Shown: positions 1 through 7,054, numbered from the stretch's first letter. The stretch: DNA of 7,556 nucleotides from CAZJBP01 sp964544115 (GCA_964544115.1 CAZJBP010000171.1:1-7556); one strand, 5' to 3'. Notes: generated from the sequence alone by a model not told the origin. Numbers and translations: made by a program.

Positions 1-401
1 CGCCCGGCGTCCGCGTAGGGGACTTTGCGGCGGTGGACGTGGGCGGCAAGGGGCGCCGCTGGGTTGACCTCCAGCTGCCGCTCTATCGATTGCTGCTTGC
101 GGCGCGCGAGGGTAGGGATTCCGAGCCCGAACTGGGGTACTTCAACCTGCCGCGCTCGGTAACGGAAACCGGCGTCAGCATCTGGCCGGGGCTTACGGCC
201 GCGCTCTACGAATCCGCACGCCAGTGTGCGGCGGCGGTCTGCGAGTGCATTGCCGAGCGCGAGTTCTGGCCGCCGTCCGAGCGGGTGGCGTATGACGACT
301 TTGAGACGCTCCTGCTGGGGGACCCGCAGAGGACGGTGAAGGGGATTGCCGACTGGCAATGGCCGGCAGCGGGCGGTGGGGAAAAGGCAGGCGCAGGATG
401 A
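1..401 (+). CDS. AddB-like PD-(D/E)XK nuclease/helicase subunit, C-terminal fragment (5' end outside window)
   Basis: The reading frame is open from base 3 to the TGA at 399-401, so this is the 3' end of a longer gene; the GTG at 33 is internal. It encodes about 132 residues. The best landmark is WVDLQLPLY near the beginning. This matches the Q-x-x-Y nuclease motif that follows the catalytic D-x-K strand in RecB-family PD-(D/E)XK domains of AddB-like proteins; the D-x-K itself would lie upstream of the window. The tail ends in FWPP and YDDFETLL segments and a Gly/Ala-rich end. Three cysteines (C-x4-C-x-C, bases about 225-248) do not match the C-x2-C-x5-C iron-sulfur pattern of canonical AddB. 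The stop overlaps the ATG of the next gene by ATGA, which is an AddA-like subunit and strongly supports the pairing. The inferred role is the second subunit of a cytoplasmic DNA-end-processing complex. Another RecB-type nuclease is possible but less likely. Confidence 0.72.
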   Translation, partial: PGVRVGDFAAVDVGGKGRRWVDLQLPLYRLLLAAREGRDSEPELGYFNLPRSVTETGVSIWPGLTAALYESARQCAAAVCECIAEREFWPPSERVAYDDFETLLLGDPQRTVKGIADWQWPAAGGGEKAGAG

Positions 402-3400
402 AGGCGGCCCGCTCTGAAATGTGCCCGCACCTGGTCATCTCGGCGTCGGCGGGATCTGGCAAGACGTTCCGGCTGGCCCACCGCTACATCCGCCTGCTCG
501 CCTCGGGTGTGGCGCCGGACCGGATCTGCGCGCTGACCTTCTCGCGCAAGGCGGCGGGCGAGATCTTTGAGTCGATCGTGGACCGCCTGTGCCGTTCGGC
601 CCTGGACGAGAGGGAATTGGCTCTCACTCGGGAGGCTTCGGGCGTGCCGGAGCTCACGCGGCCGGGCTGCGTTCTCCTGCTGCGGGCGTTGACCGCCTCG
701 TTGCACCGTCTGCACATCGGCACGCTGGACAGTTTCATGGTCAGCGTCGTGCGCGCCTTTCCACTCGAGCTGGGCGTGCCGCCCGAGTTCAGCCTCATGG
801 ACTCGGAAGGCGTGGATGCGGCCGAGGTGCGTCGGGGCGTGCTCGAGCAGGTGTTCGACCCCTGGCAGAGCCAGCCGGACTCGCAGCGCGAGCTGCTCGA
901 GGCGTTCAAGCAGGCGACGTTCGGTCGCGAGGAAAAGGGCCTCGGCGAGCGGCTCGACCGCTACGTCGAGGGGTTGCGGGAACTGTACCGCGTCCTGCCT
1001 GACCGCGCGGCCTGGGGCGATGTCGGAAGGATCTGGGGTGCCGGGGCGTCCGGCGAGCCGGCGTGGATGGAGGCGGTTGGGGATCCGGAAGCCGCCGCGC
1101 TAAGCGTCAGGGAGGCGGCCACCCGGCAGGCCTGGCCCGCGAAGACGGCTTCGCGCTGGGGGGACTTCGCCGATGCGGCGGCCGGGTACCGGGCGGGGCG
1201 GGAGTGGTCCGGCGCGCTGGAGTACATGGTCGCCAAACTTGCCGGCGTTGTGGACATGGCCGCCAGCGGCGGGTTCGAGGTCAAGCTCGACCGCACGGTC
1301 TGTGCCGTGCCGGCCGACATGGCGGGCGCCGTTCGCAGGCTGGTGCGCCACGTGGTGCAGTGCGAACTCCTGGCGGCGATCGAAAGCACCCGCGGGATCC
1401 ACCGCATTCTGGCGCTCTACGAGCAGCTCTACGAAGAGCGGGCGATCCGCCAGGGGAGGTTCTCGTTCAGCGACGCGCAACACCTGCTGACGCGCGGGAA
1501 CACCTTCAGCGGCGGACGCACCATGAGCCGCGATGACTCGGGAGGCGAGGGGCGCCTGTATATCGACTACCGCCTCGACTGCCAGCTGGACCACTGGCTG
1601 CTGGACGAGTTCCAGGATACGAGCGATCTGCAGTGGGCGGCGCTGGGGGGGCTGGTCGACGAGCTGCTGCAGGACGCCCAGGGGCGCCGCTCGTTTTTCT
1701 ACGTGGGCGACGTCAAGCAGGCCATCTACTCATGGAGAGGGGGAAACCCGCGGTTGTTCGGCGCCATCCGGGAGCGTTACAGGCAGGTGCTCCGTGAGGA
1801 GCGGCTGGACATCTCTCAGCGCTCGTGCCCTGTGGTGCTGGAGATGGTCAACGGCGTGTTTGGCCGGCTGGACGACGGCGATCTGCCCGCGGGGACCTGC
1901 GAACGATGGGCTCGGATTTGGGGCGCTCATGAGTCATCCGAGCGGCTCAAGGACGTGCCGGGATACGCGTGCATTGTCGAGCCGGCGGCGGGACCCGACG
2001 GGGCGAAACCCGGGGAGGAAGATCGACACCGCCTGGCGGCGGCGCTGATTCGCGAGATCGATCCTGTCGCCCGCGGGCTGTCGGCGGCGGTGCTCGTGCG
2101 CTCGAATGACGGCGGGAAGGCCATGGTCGACTGCCTGCGGCGCGAGTGTCCGGGGATGCCGGTGGTCCACGAGGGCAGCGCATCGATCTGCGACGCGCCG
2201 GCGGTCACGCTGCTGCTGTCGCTGTTGACCGCCGCTGCACACCCCGGGCATACGCTGGCGCGCGGCCATGTGCGGATGAGTCCGCTGCGCGAGGGGGTCG
2301 ACGCCGACCGCGGCTGGCCCGTCACGCTGCTGCGCGAGGTTGAAGAGTCGGGCTTCCGTGAGACCCTGGCCCGGTGGGGCCGTCGGCTGGAAGCGGCGGG
2401 CGCAATGGATGGCTTCGGGCGGCTGCGGATGGACGACCTGCTGACCGCAGCGGGCGAGTTCGACTCACGCGGCACGCGCGACATCGGTGCGTTCGTGCGC
2501 TTTGCCGAGGGGTACCAGGTTCGCCAGGCGGCATCGGGCGGCGCGGTCCGCGTGATGACCGTTCACCAGGCCAAGGGGCTCGGGTTCGACATGGTGATCC
2601 TGCCCGACCTGATGGGACGGGCGATCAACAAGGCCCGTGCGCCCGAGTTCCTGACCGCACGCGACCGGCAGACCGGCGAGCCGCAGTGGACGTTGATCGC
2701 TCCCGGGCGCGAGGTGGCGGCGTACGATCCGGTGCTGGACGGGCAATACGCGCTGAGCGACGAGGATGCCGCCTTTGATGCGCTCTGCGTGCTGTACGTG
2801 GCCATGACGCGGCCCAGGCAGGCGCTGTACGCCGTGACGTCGTTTCCCGGCGCGTCGTCGGCGAGTCTCACCGAGGCGGCGTTCATCAAGCGCCAGCTCG
2901 CCGGCGACACGGAGGCCACGACGGGCGGACGGATGACCGTGGCGGGGGTGGACGCGGTGAACGTCTGGGCTCGGGGGGATGCCGGGTGGTTCCGCGGAAT
3001 CACGCGAGCTGCGGAGGCGCTGCCGCCGGTGGAAGCGCCCCCTGCCGCCGGGCCTGCCCGGCCGTCGCGGCCCGCCTTGACGCGGATTGAGCCGTCGCGT
3101 CAGGAGGAGGTGACGGTCAGCGCGGCGCGGCTGTTCGCGGGGGAGAGCCGCGACATCGTGGCGTTCGGCAGCGCCATTCACCGGCTGTTCGAGCAGGTCG
3201 AATGGCTTGAGGAGTCCGATGTCGAGGCCATCCTTGCGGCGTGGCGGCCCGCGGCCGGGGTCGTCGGCGCGGTGGCGCGTGACGTGGAGGTCCAGTTCCG
3301 CCGGGTGCTGACCGTGCCGTCTGTGCGGGCGGCGCTGGCGCGGCCGGCGGACGGGAACGGGGTCCTGGAACTGTGGCGCGAGCGGTCGTTCGAGATTGTG

Positions 3401-3664
3401 CTGGAAGGCTATCGCTGGGTCAGTGGCGCGTTCGATCGCGTGGTGATCCGGCGGGACGCGAGCGGGCGGGCCGTCGGCGCCGAGCTGCTGGACTACAAGA
3501 GCAGCCTGGCGGACGACGAACGCAGCATGGAGCGCAAGCTGGCCGAATACCGGCCGCAGCTCGAGCTGTACGCCGAGGTGTTGTCGCGCCTGCTGGTTCT
3601 GCCGGCCGACCGGATCACGCGTCGCATACTCTTCACGCGCACCGGTGCGGTCCGCGACGTGTGA
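398..3664 (+). CDS. addA: AddA-like UvrD/RecB-family helicase with C-terminal PD-(D/E)XK nuclease
   Basis: A 1088-residue protein predicted to unwind and cut DNA ends during double-strand-break repair, as AddA does with AddB. Superfamily 1 helicase motifs appear in order: Walker A ASAGSGKT (K22), motif Ia ALTFSRKAA (45-53), TLDSF (109-113), motif II LLDEFQDTS (D403, E404), motif III VGDVKQAIYSWRG (436-448), motif IV SQRS (473-476), motif V MTVHQAKGLGFD (720-731) and motif VI LYVAMTRPR (799-807). A RecB-type nuclease follows: GSAIH (H928), FDRV (D1013), LLDYKSS (D1032, K1034) and QLELY (Q1054, Y1058), so the nuclease looks intact. The ATG at 398 is chosen because it overlaps the upstream stop by ATGA and has AAAAGG about 10 bases upstream; an in-frame ATG at 359 would intrude further into the previous gene. 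Length is slightly below typical AddA (about 1200). Oddities are the loss of Asn and the aromatic residue in motif IV and Gly for the usual Glu in motif V (G729). The symbol is by family resemblance. Confidence 0.85.
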   Translation: MKAARSEMCPHLVISASAGSGKTFRLAHRYIRLLASGVAPDRICALTFSRKAAGEIFESIVDRLCRSALDERELALTREASGVPELTRPGCVLLLRALTASLHRLHIGTLDSFMVSVVRAFPLELGVPPEFSLMDSEGVDAAEVRRGVLEQVFDPWQSQPDSQRELLEAFKQATFGREEKGLGERLDRYVEGLRELYRVLPDRAAWGDVGRIWGAGASGEPAWMEAVGDPEAAALSVREAATRQAWPAKTASRWGDFADAAAGYRAGREWSGALEYMVAKLAGVVDMAASGGFEVKLDRTVCAVPADMAGAVRRLVRHVVQCELLAAIESTRGIHRILALYEQLYEERAIRQGRFSFSDAQHLLTRGNTFSGGRTMSRDDSGGEGRLYIDYRLDCQLDHWLLDEFQDTSDLQWAALGGLVDELLQDAQGRRSFFYVGDVKQAIYSWRGGNPRLFGAIRERYRQVLREERLDISQRSCPVVLEMVNGVFGRLDDGDLPAGTCERWARIWGAHESSERLKDVPGYACIVEPAAGPDGAKPGEEDRHRLAAALIREIDPVARGLSAAVLVRSNDGGKAMVDCLRRECPGMPVVHEGSASICDAPAVTLLLSLLTAAAHPGHTLARGHVRMSPLREGVDADRGWPVTLLREVEESGFRETLARWGRRLEAAGAMDGFGRLRMDDLLTAAGEFDSRGTRDIGAFVRFAEGYQVRQAASGGAVRVMTVHQAKGLGFDMVILPDLMGRAINKARAPEFLTARDRQTGEPQWTLIAPGREVAAYDPVLDGQYALSDEDAAFDALCVLYVAMTRPRQALYAVTSFPGASSASLTEAAFIKRQLAGDTEATTGGRMTVAGVDAVNVWARGDAGWFRGITRAAEALPPVEAPPAAGPARPSRPALTRIEPSRQEEVTVSAARLFAGESRDIVAFGSAIHRLFEQVEWLEESDVEAILAAWRPAAGVVGAVARDVEVQFRRVLTVPSVRAALARPADGNGVLELWRERSFEIVLEGYRWVSGAFDRVVIRRDASGRAVGAELLDYKSSLADDERSMERKLAEYRPQLELYAEVLSRLLVLPADRITRRILFTRTGAVRDV

Positions 3665-3720
3665 GAGGCGGCGAGCACCGAAAAAGAGGACGGCCTAAGA
3701 AATCGGAAGTGACAGGCGTT

Positions 3721-3724
3721 AGGG
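3721..3724 (+). promoter_or_regulatory. Shine-Dalgarno of the pseudokinase gene
   Basis: AGGG, six bases before the ATG at 3731. It supports this start. The rest of the 66-base gap after the AddA-like stop shows no convincing promoter or terminator. Confidence 0.45.
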
Positions 3725-3730
3725 TCTGCA

Positions 3731-4678
3731 ATGGAAGGCACTATTCAAGTCCCGGGCTACGAGATTCAGTCCAGGATCGGCGACACGGCGCTGACCGAGG
3801 TGTGGCGTGCCTGGCAGCCGGCCTTGCAGCGTCAAGTGGCGCTGAAGGTGCTCAAAGCCGGCGTCAGTGAGGACCCCGAGACGGTCGAGCGGTTCATCGG
3901 CGAGGCACGCGAGGTTGCGAACCTGCGTCACCCCGCGATCGTGGCCATTTATAACGTCATGCGGCACGAGGGCCTGCACATCGTGGTGATGGAGCACGCC
4001 GAGGGACCCACGCTGCACGAGGTCCTGACGCAGCGCGGGCGTGTGCCGTGGGCACGCTCGGCGGAAATCGCTTGGCTCGTGGCCGATGCCCTCCGGCATG
4101 CGTGGGACCAGTCGCAGCTGATCCATCGGTGCGTCAGCCCGGCCAGCATCCGCATCGAGCCCGGCGGCGCAGTGAAGCTGGCGTACATGGGGCTGAGTCT
4201 GTGCGTCGATCCGGAGCGCATGCGGTGGCCATTGGAGCCCGGATCGGTCGAGGGAGTGCCGTACTACATGTCCCCGGAACAGGCCCGCGGCTCGGTGGAC
4301 CTGGACTTCCGCACCGACATGTACGGTCTGGGCGCGACGCTGTATCATATGACGACGGGGATGATGCCTTTCGGCGACCAGGATCCGATGGGTGCCATCC
4401 GCTGCCAACTCGAAAGCCAGCTCCCGAACCCTGTGCGATTCTGCCCGGACTTGCCGCCTGCGTTGCTCCACACCATGGCCAAATTGATGCGCCGGGATCC
4501 ATCCGAGCGGCATCGGGATTGGGCGGACGCCATTGCCGAACTTCGCCGGGCGGGGTCAGGCCACATGATCTTTCAGAAGCAGGTCCGCGCTGTGCCCAGC
4601 GTGATCGACACCGCGCCTCCGGCGAAGGCCCGGGCGGCGCGCGCCCGGCCGAGAATGGTCCTGAAGAAGAAGGGCTAG
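3731..4678 (+). CDS. PknB-type serine/threonine protein kinase fold, predicted pseudokinase
   Basis: A 315-residue soluble protein with a bacterial Hanks-type kinase fold. Retained landmarks are VALK (K39), the helix-C Glu in FIGEAR (E58), LRHPAIV (65-71), YYMSPEQ (178-184), the helix-F segment TDMYGLGATLYHMTTG (D196) and the late RRDPSER motif. Key catalytic positions are changed. HRDLKPEN reads HRCVSPAS (132-139), replacing the catalytic Asp by C134, the Lys by S136 and the Asn by S139. DFG reads YMG (152-154), removing the Mg-binding Asp. In the glycine loop only the first of three Gly remains (G17; T19 and T22 follow). Loss of all of these argues against phosphotransfer and for a binding or scaffold role. 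The roughly 40-residue tail is basic, ends in KKKG and has no membrane segment. The gene lies 66 bp after the AddA-like gene on the same strand, with AGGG six bases before the ATG, so co-transcription is possible. Its partner or ligand is unknown. Confidence 0.85.
   Translation: MEGTIQVPGYEIQSRIGDTALTEVWRAWQPALQRQVALKVLKAGVSEDPETVERFIGEAREVANLRHPAIVAIYNVMRHEGLHIVVMEHAEGPTLHEVLTQRGRVPWARSAEIAWLVADALRHAWDQSQLIHRCVSPASIRIEPGGAVKLAYMGLSLCVDPERMRWPLEPGSVEGVPYYMSPEQARGSVDLDFRTDMYGLGATLYHMTTGMMPFGDQDPMGAIRCQLESQLPNPVRFCPDLPPALLHTMAKLMRRDPSERHRDWADAIAELRRAGSGHMIFQKQVRAVPSVIDTAPPAKARAARARPRMVLKKKG
4627..4650. terminator. GC-rich hairpin near the convergent gene ends (possible terminator, weak)
   Basis: CCGGGCG (4630-4636) pairs with CGCCCGG (4642-4648) around a five-base loop, with an outer GG/CC pair beyond a bulged C. 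It lies inside the last 17 codons of the pseudokinase gene and about 40 bases past the stop of the convergent - strand gene. No T tract follows on either strand. It encodes an Arg/Ala-rich tail, so codon composition alone could explain it. Confidence 0.2.
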
Positions 4679-4687
4679 GGGGGCGGG

Positions 4688-5359
4688 TCAGTCGTCGTCG
4701 GCCTTGCGCAGCAGAAAGGCCGCGAAGCGCCGGTTGAGCGAATCGGAATCGCTCTTGATGCACTGTCGCACGGCACTCCAGTAGGTCGCGTCCGGCACCC
4801 AGAAGCCCCAATAGAGGCCGGCTCGACGCACGAGCGGGTCGGATGACTGTAGGCAGCTCATGGCGAGCTTACGGCAGCCCCCGGGAGCGGGCAGGCAGCG
4901 TAAGGCCGGACTCCACTCCTCTCCGCCCTCCATCGTGTTCGAGAGCGCCGCGGGGTCGCCGAATGCAGCCTTCAACCAGGAATGTTTGGTGCGGTCGGTT
5001 TCCAGTGCACTGCGAATGCGGGTCAGGTCTTCACCGGTGCCATACAGCGTCACGTAGACGCCCGCGAGGAACGCCACGGTTGGACCCTTTGCGCCGGAGA
5101 ACTGCGCGTTCATGTAGGGCACGCCCTGCGCCCCGAAGCGGAAGATCTGGGTGCTCAGGTAAATGCCGCGAGTCCACTGGATCGGCGACCATGGGCGTTC
5201 CGGGACGAGCGCCACCAACTCGGACCACAGCGGTTCGATCTGCCGGGCGGTGTCGGCCGCCGCGGTCGAAGGGGTGCCCGGAGGCTCGGCCGTCGCGATC
5301 GGAGCGAAGCCGGCGAGGGTGGCAAGGAGCGCGGCGGCGATCAGCGTGCCCGCGTTCAT
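4688..5359 (-). CDS. Secreted protein of unknown function with C-terminal HEAT-like units
   Basis: A 223-residue protein that I do not recognise. Residues 1-24 form a Sec-type signal peptide: an Ala/Leu-rich hydrophobic stretch ending ATA before EPPG, pointing to export. The body has Trp/Tyr-rich stretches (SPIQWTRGIYLST at 58-70; FLAGVYVTLYG at 97-107). Near the end two stretches resemble each other: CLQSSDPLVRRA at 169-180 and CIKSDSDSLNRRFA at 200-213, about 32 residues apart. This looks like a pair of HEAT-type helical repeats. Four cysteines (155, 162, 169, 200) could form disulfides in an oxidising compartment. The ATG overlaps the stop of the glyoxalase II-type gene by ATGA, and GAAGGA lies nine bases upstream, so the two are probably translated from one mRNA. 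The stop is 9 bp from that of the convergent pseudokinase gene. No catalytic motif is visible. Confidence 0.75.
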   Translation of the reverse strand: MNAGTLIAAALLATLAGFAPIATAEPPGTPSTAAADTARQIEPLWSELVALVPERPWSPIQWTRGIYLSTQIFRFGAQGVPYMNAQFSGAKGPTVAFLAGVYVTLYGTGEDLTRIRSALETDRTKHSWLKAAFGDPAALSNTMEGGEEWSPALRCLPAPGGCRKLAMSCLQSSDPLVRRAGLYWGFWVPDATYWSAVRQCIKSDSDSLNRRFAAFLLRKADDD

Positions 5360-6114
5360 TCCGAGCGGTCCTTCATGTCGCGCAGCCGCCTGAAGACCTC
5401 GAGCTCGCTGCCGTTCGGCAGGCCGACCCCGTTGCGCAAGCCTTCGCTGCCGCAGCGTAGGAAAGGATTGACCAGTTTCTCCGCCCGCAGGGAGAGCGGG
5501 GCAATGGCCTCACCGTCCCACATATGCTCCTCGAGCATCTGCAGCAGCGTAACGATGTGCGGGTTGCCGGGGTCTACGCGGCGGGAGAAGTCAAGGTTCT
5601 TGCGGATGTAGTCATGGCCCCCGTAGACCCGCGTCGTGTCGGGGAGCATGGCCAGGCGCTGGAGCGAGCAGAGGAGGTCCTCGTGCCGGCCCTCAAACAC
5701 GCGGCCGCAGCCGGCGGTGAACATCGTGTCTCCGGTGAACACGGCTCCCAGGGCGGGCGAGTGGAATGCGACGTGAGTCCGGGTGTGCCCCGGCACAGAC
5801 AGAACGCGGAACAAGGCGGGACCGGCCTCAACGTCCTCGCCGTCCAGCGCAACGAGGTCGAGGCAGGGCAGGCGCATGTCGTCAGGCCCGATCACATCGC
5901 AGCCGTAGGCGTCCTTCAATTCCCGGCAGCCGGCCGTATGGTCGACATGGTGATGGGTCACCAGGATGTGCGCCAGCGGCAGGTCTTCCACCCGCAGCGC
6001 GTCAATCACCAGCTCCGCGTTACCCGGGTCGACAACCGCTGCGTCCGTCGCCCCGCAGATCAGGTACGTGAAGTTGTTGTCGTCCGACTCGTCTTTCAGC
6101 GTGTAGATGTGCAT
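5356..6114 (-). CDS. gloB: Hydroxyacylglutathione hydrolase-like (glyoxalase II) metallo-beta-lactamase-fold enzyme
   Basis: A 252-residue protein, the usual size for glyoxalase II, which hydrolyses S-D-lactoylglutathione to glutathione and D-lactate after glyoxalase I. The metal site is complete: T-H54-H-H56-V-D58-H59, then H110 in PGHTRTH, D129 in FTGDTMF and H167 in YGGHDY. These fall in the family order, and the first four share the numbering of the human enzyme. FTGDTMFTAGCGRVFEG (126-142) and the late NPFLR (216-220) are diagnostic of glyoxalase II over generic metallo-hydrolases. Differences occur in the thiol-binding region: GCGR-V-F where K-F-Y is common, GGHDY for CGHEY, and no EK pair after NPFLR. 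A different thiol or thioester substrate is therefore possible. The start is the ATG at 6112-6114, and there is no good Shine-Dalgarno before it. It ends in an ATGA overlap with a secreted-protein gene. No partner glyoxalase I gene lies in the window. Confidence 0.87.
   Translation of the reverse strand: MHIYTLKDESDDNNFTYLICGATDAAVVDPGNAELVIDALRVEDLPLAHILVTHHHVDHTAGCRELKDAYGCDVIGPDDMRLPCLDLVALDGEDVEAGPALFRVLSVPGHTRTHVAFHSPALGAVFTGDTMFTAGCGRVFEGRHEDLLCSLQRLAMLPDTTRVYGGHDYIRKNLDFSRRVDPGNPHIVTLLQMLEEHMWDGEAIAPLSLRAEKLVNPFLRCGSEGLRNGVGLPNGSELEVFRRLRDMKDRSE
5369..5374 (-). promoter_or_regulatory. Shine-Dalgarno inside the end of the glyoxalase II-type gene
   Basis: On the - strand GAAGGA stands nine bases before the ATG ending at 5359. 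It lies within the last codons of the upstream gene and fixes the coupled start of the secreted protein. Confidence 0.5.
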
Positions 6115-6130
6115 GGTCTAAACAGTGGCC

Positions 6131-6144
6131 GGACTGCGGAGTCC
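6131..6144. other. Short hairpin in the gap between deoC and the glyoxalase II-type gene
   Basis: GGACT-GCGG-AGTCC makes a perfect five-base stem with a four-base loop. It lies about 80 bases after the deoC stop and 17 bases before the next start on the - strand. There is no T tract, so it is not a convincing terminator; it may fold in the leader. The rest of the 109-base gap shows no clear control site. Confidence 0.25.
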
Positions 6145-6223
6145 TCTCCCCCCGGCTTGAGTTTCGAACAAGGTGTCTATTGCGACGTGGAAAGTCAACG
6201 CCGAACGCCAACGACGCGCAGCC

Positions 6224-6904
6224 CTAGTACGCCCCGTTGCCCTTTCCGCCCGTGAGTACGGCCTCGGTGGCCCCGATGCCCAGGCGGGCACAGCCCATGT
6301 CCAGATAAGCCACCGCCTCCTGCCAGGTGCGAATGCCGCCCGATGCTTTGACGCGCAGGGTGGCCCCGACCGTCTTCAACATGATGGCCACGGCCTCGGG
6401 GGTGGCGCCGGCCTCGGCGAAGCCGGTGGAGGTCTTGACGAAGTCCGCCCCGGCATCCCGCGCCAGCAGGCACGCGGCCGCGATCTGCCCTGGATTGAGG
6501 GTGCACGTTTCGAGGATGACCTTGACCGGCACACCCCGCGGCCGGGCTTCGCCCACGACGGCCGCGATATCGCGCCGGACCGCATCAGGGGCGCCCGAAA
6601 GAAGCCGTCCGTAGTTCATGACCATGTCCACCTCGCGGGCCCCATCGTCAATCGCCAGCCGCGCTTCCAGCGCCTTGACCTCGGGACGGCTGGTCCCGTG
6701 GGGGAACCCGACGACCGACGCGGGAATGCACGCCGACCCCTTCAGGAGCAGCGCCGCCGCCGCGACGTCCGTCGGGCGGACGCACATACACCCGACACCC
6801 AGCCGGATGCACATGGCCGCATGGGCCTCCAGGTCGGCCGTCGTGAAGGACGGCTTCAGAACCGCGTGATCGATTCGCTTCGCCACTTCTGCGGGTGTCC
6901 ACAT
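6224..6904 (-). CDS. deoC: Deoxyribose-phosphate aldolase
   Basis: A 226-residue class I aldolase that splits 2-deoxy-D-ribose 5-phosphate into glyceraldehyde 3-phosphate and acetaldehyde in cytoplasmic deoxynucleoside catabolism. Visible family signatures are IDHAVLKP (11-18), VVGFPHG (64-70), EVDMVMNYG (91-99, with catalytic D93), FVKTSTGF (155-162, with Schiff-base K157), RVKASGGIR (184-192, with second active-site K186) and GIGAT (209-213). Length fits the short bacterial/archaeal class (about 220) rather than the E. coli type (259). The ATG ending at 6904 is chosen because GAAAGG lies seven bases upstream and the family begins close to IDH; an in-frame ATG ending at 6943 has no good ribosome site. 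No other deo gene is present. It may be first in a run with the hydrolase 109 bp downstream, whose acetaldehyde/aldehyde link to DeoC is only suggestive. Confidence 0.95.
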   Translation of the reverse strand: MWTPAEVAKRIDHAVLKPSFTTADLEAHAAMCIRLGVGCMCVRPTDVAAAALLLKGSACIPASVVGFPHGTSRPEVKALEARLAIDDGAREVDMVMNYGRLLSGAPDAVRRDIAAVVGEARPRGVPVKVILETCTLNPGQIAAACLLARDAGADFVKTSTGFAEAGATPEAVAIMLKTVGATLRVKASGGIRTWQEAVAYLDMGCARLGIGATEAVLTGGKGNGAY

Positions 6905-6911
6905 AACAGAG

Positions 6912-6917
6912 CCTTTC
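6912..6917 (-). promoter_or_regulatory. Shine-Dalgarno of deoC
   Basis: GAAAGG on the - strand, seven bases before the ATG ending at 6904. It decides between the two in-frame ATG codons. Confidence 0.5.
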
Positions 6918-6964
6918 AGGGCCACATCCGGGCGCCTCGACATGAGGGCCACGGTCTGCGGGAG

Positions 6965-6991
6965 CGTATAGACACCGGGGGGCCGTCGCAA
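6965..6991 (-). promoter_or_regulatory. Weak candidate promoter for deoC
   Basis: On the - strand TTGCGA (6991-6986) is followed after 15 bases by TATACG (6970-6965). Each box has four of six consensus bases, but the spacing is short. It would give a leader of roughly 50 bases. Low certainty. Confidence 0.2.
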
Positions 6992-7017
6992 ATCAGATTT
7001 CGTCACCAATTCACCGC

Positions 7018-7047
7018 TTGCCTGTGGCGCGCCGTCACGCCTACACT
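7018..7047 (+). promoter_or_regulatory. Candidate sigma70-type promoter of the TPR-like gene
   Basis: TTGCCT (7018-7023) and TACACT (7042-7047) are separated by 18 bases. Each matches the -35 or -10 consensus at four of six positions. The -10 ends seven bases before the ATG at 7055, so transcription would begin at or next to the start codon. No Shine-Dalgarno is visible before the ATG, which fits a leaderless mRNA. The boxes are inferred from sequence alone. Confidence 0.35.
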
Positions 7048-7054
7048 CCCCCGC

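Noticed and set aside
2465..3181. Long - strand open frame of 238 codons inside the AddA-like gene
   Set aside because: Arg/Ala/Gly-rich composition typical of antisense GC-rich coding DNA, no motif, and fully within a motif-confirmed gene.
3731..4678. Kinase-fold gene as a decaying pseudogene
   Set aside because: The frame is intact with no frameshift or early stop, and structural motifs are conserved to the end, so selection for a non-catalytic role is more likely.
6174..6198. TTGACT and TAGACA on the - strand as a promoter for the glyoxalase II-type gene
   Set aside because: The -35-like box is excellent, but the spacing to the -10-like box is only 13 bases and no good box lies at 16-18.
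5524..6255. A + strand open frame of 243 codons opposite the glyoxalase II-type gene
   Set aside because: It is the mirror of a gene with a complete metal site and shows no domain of its own.
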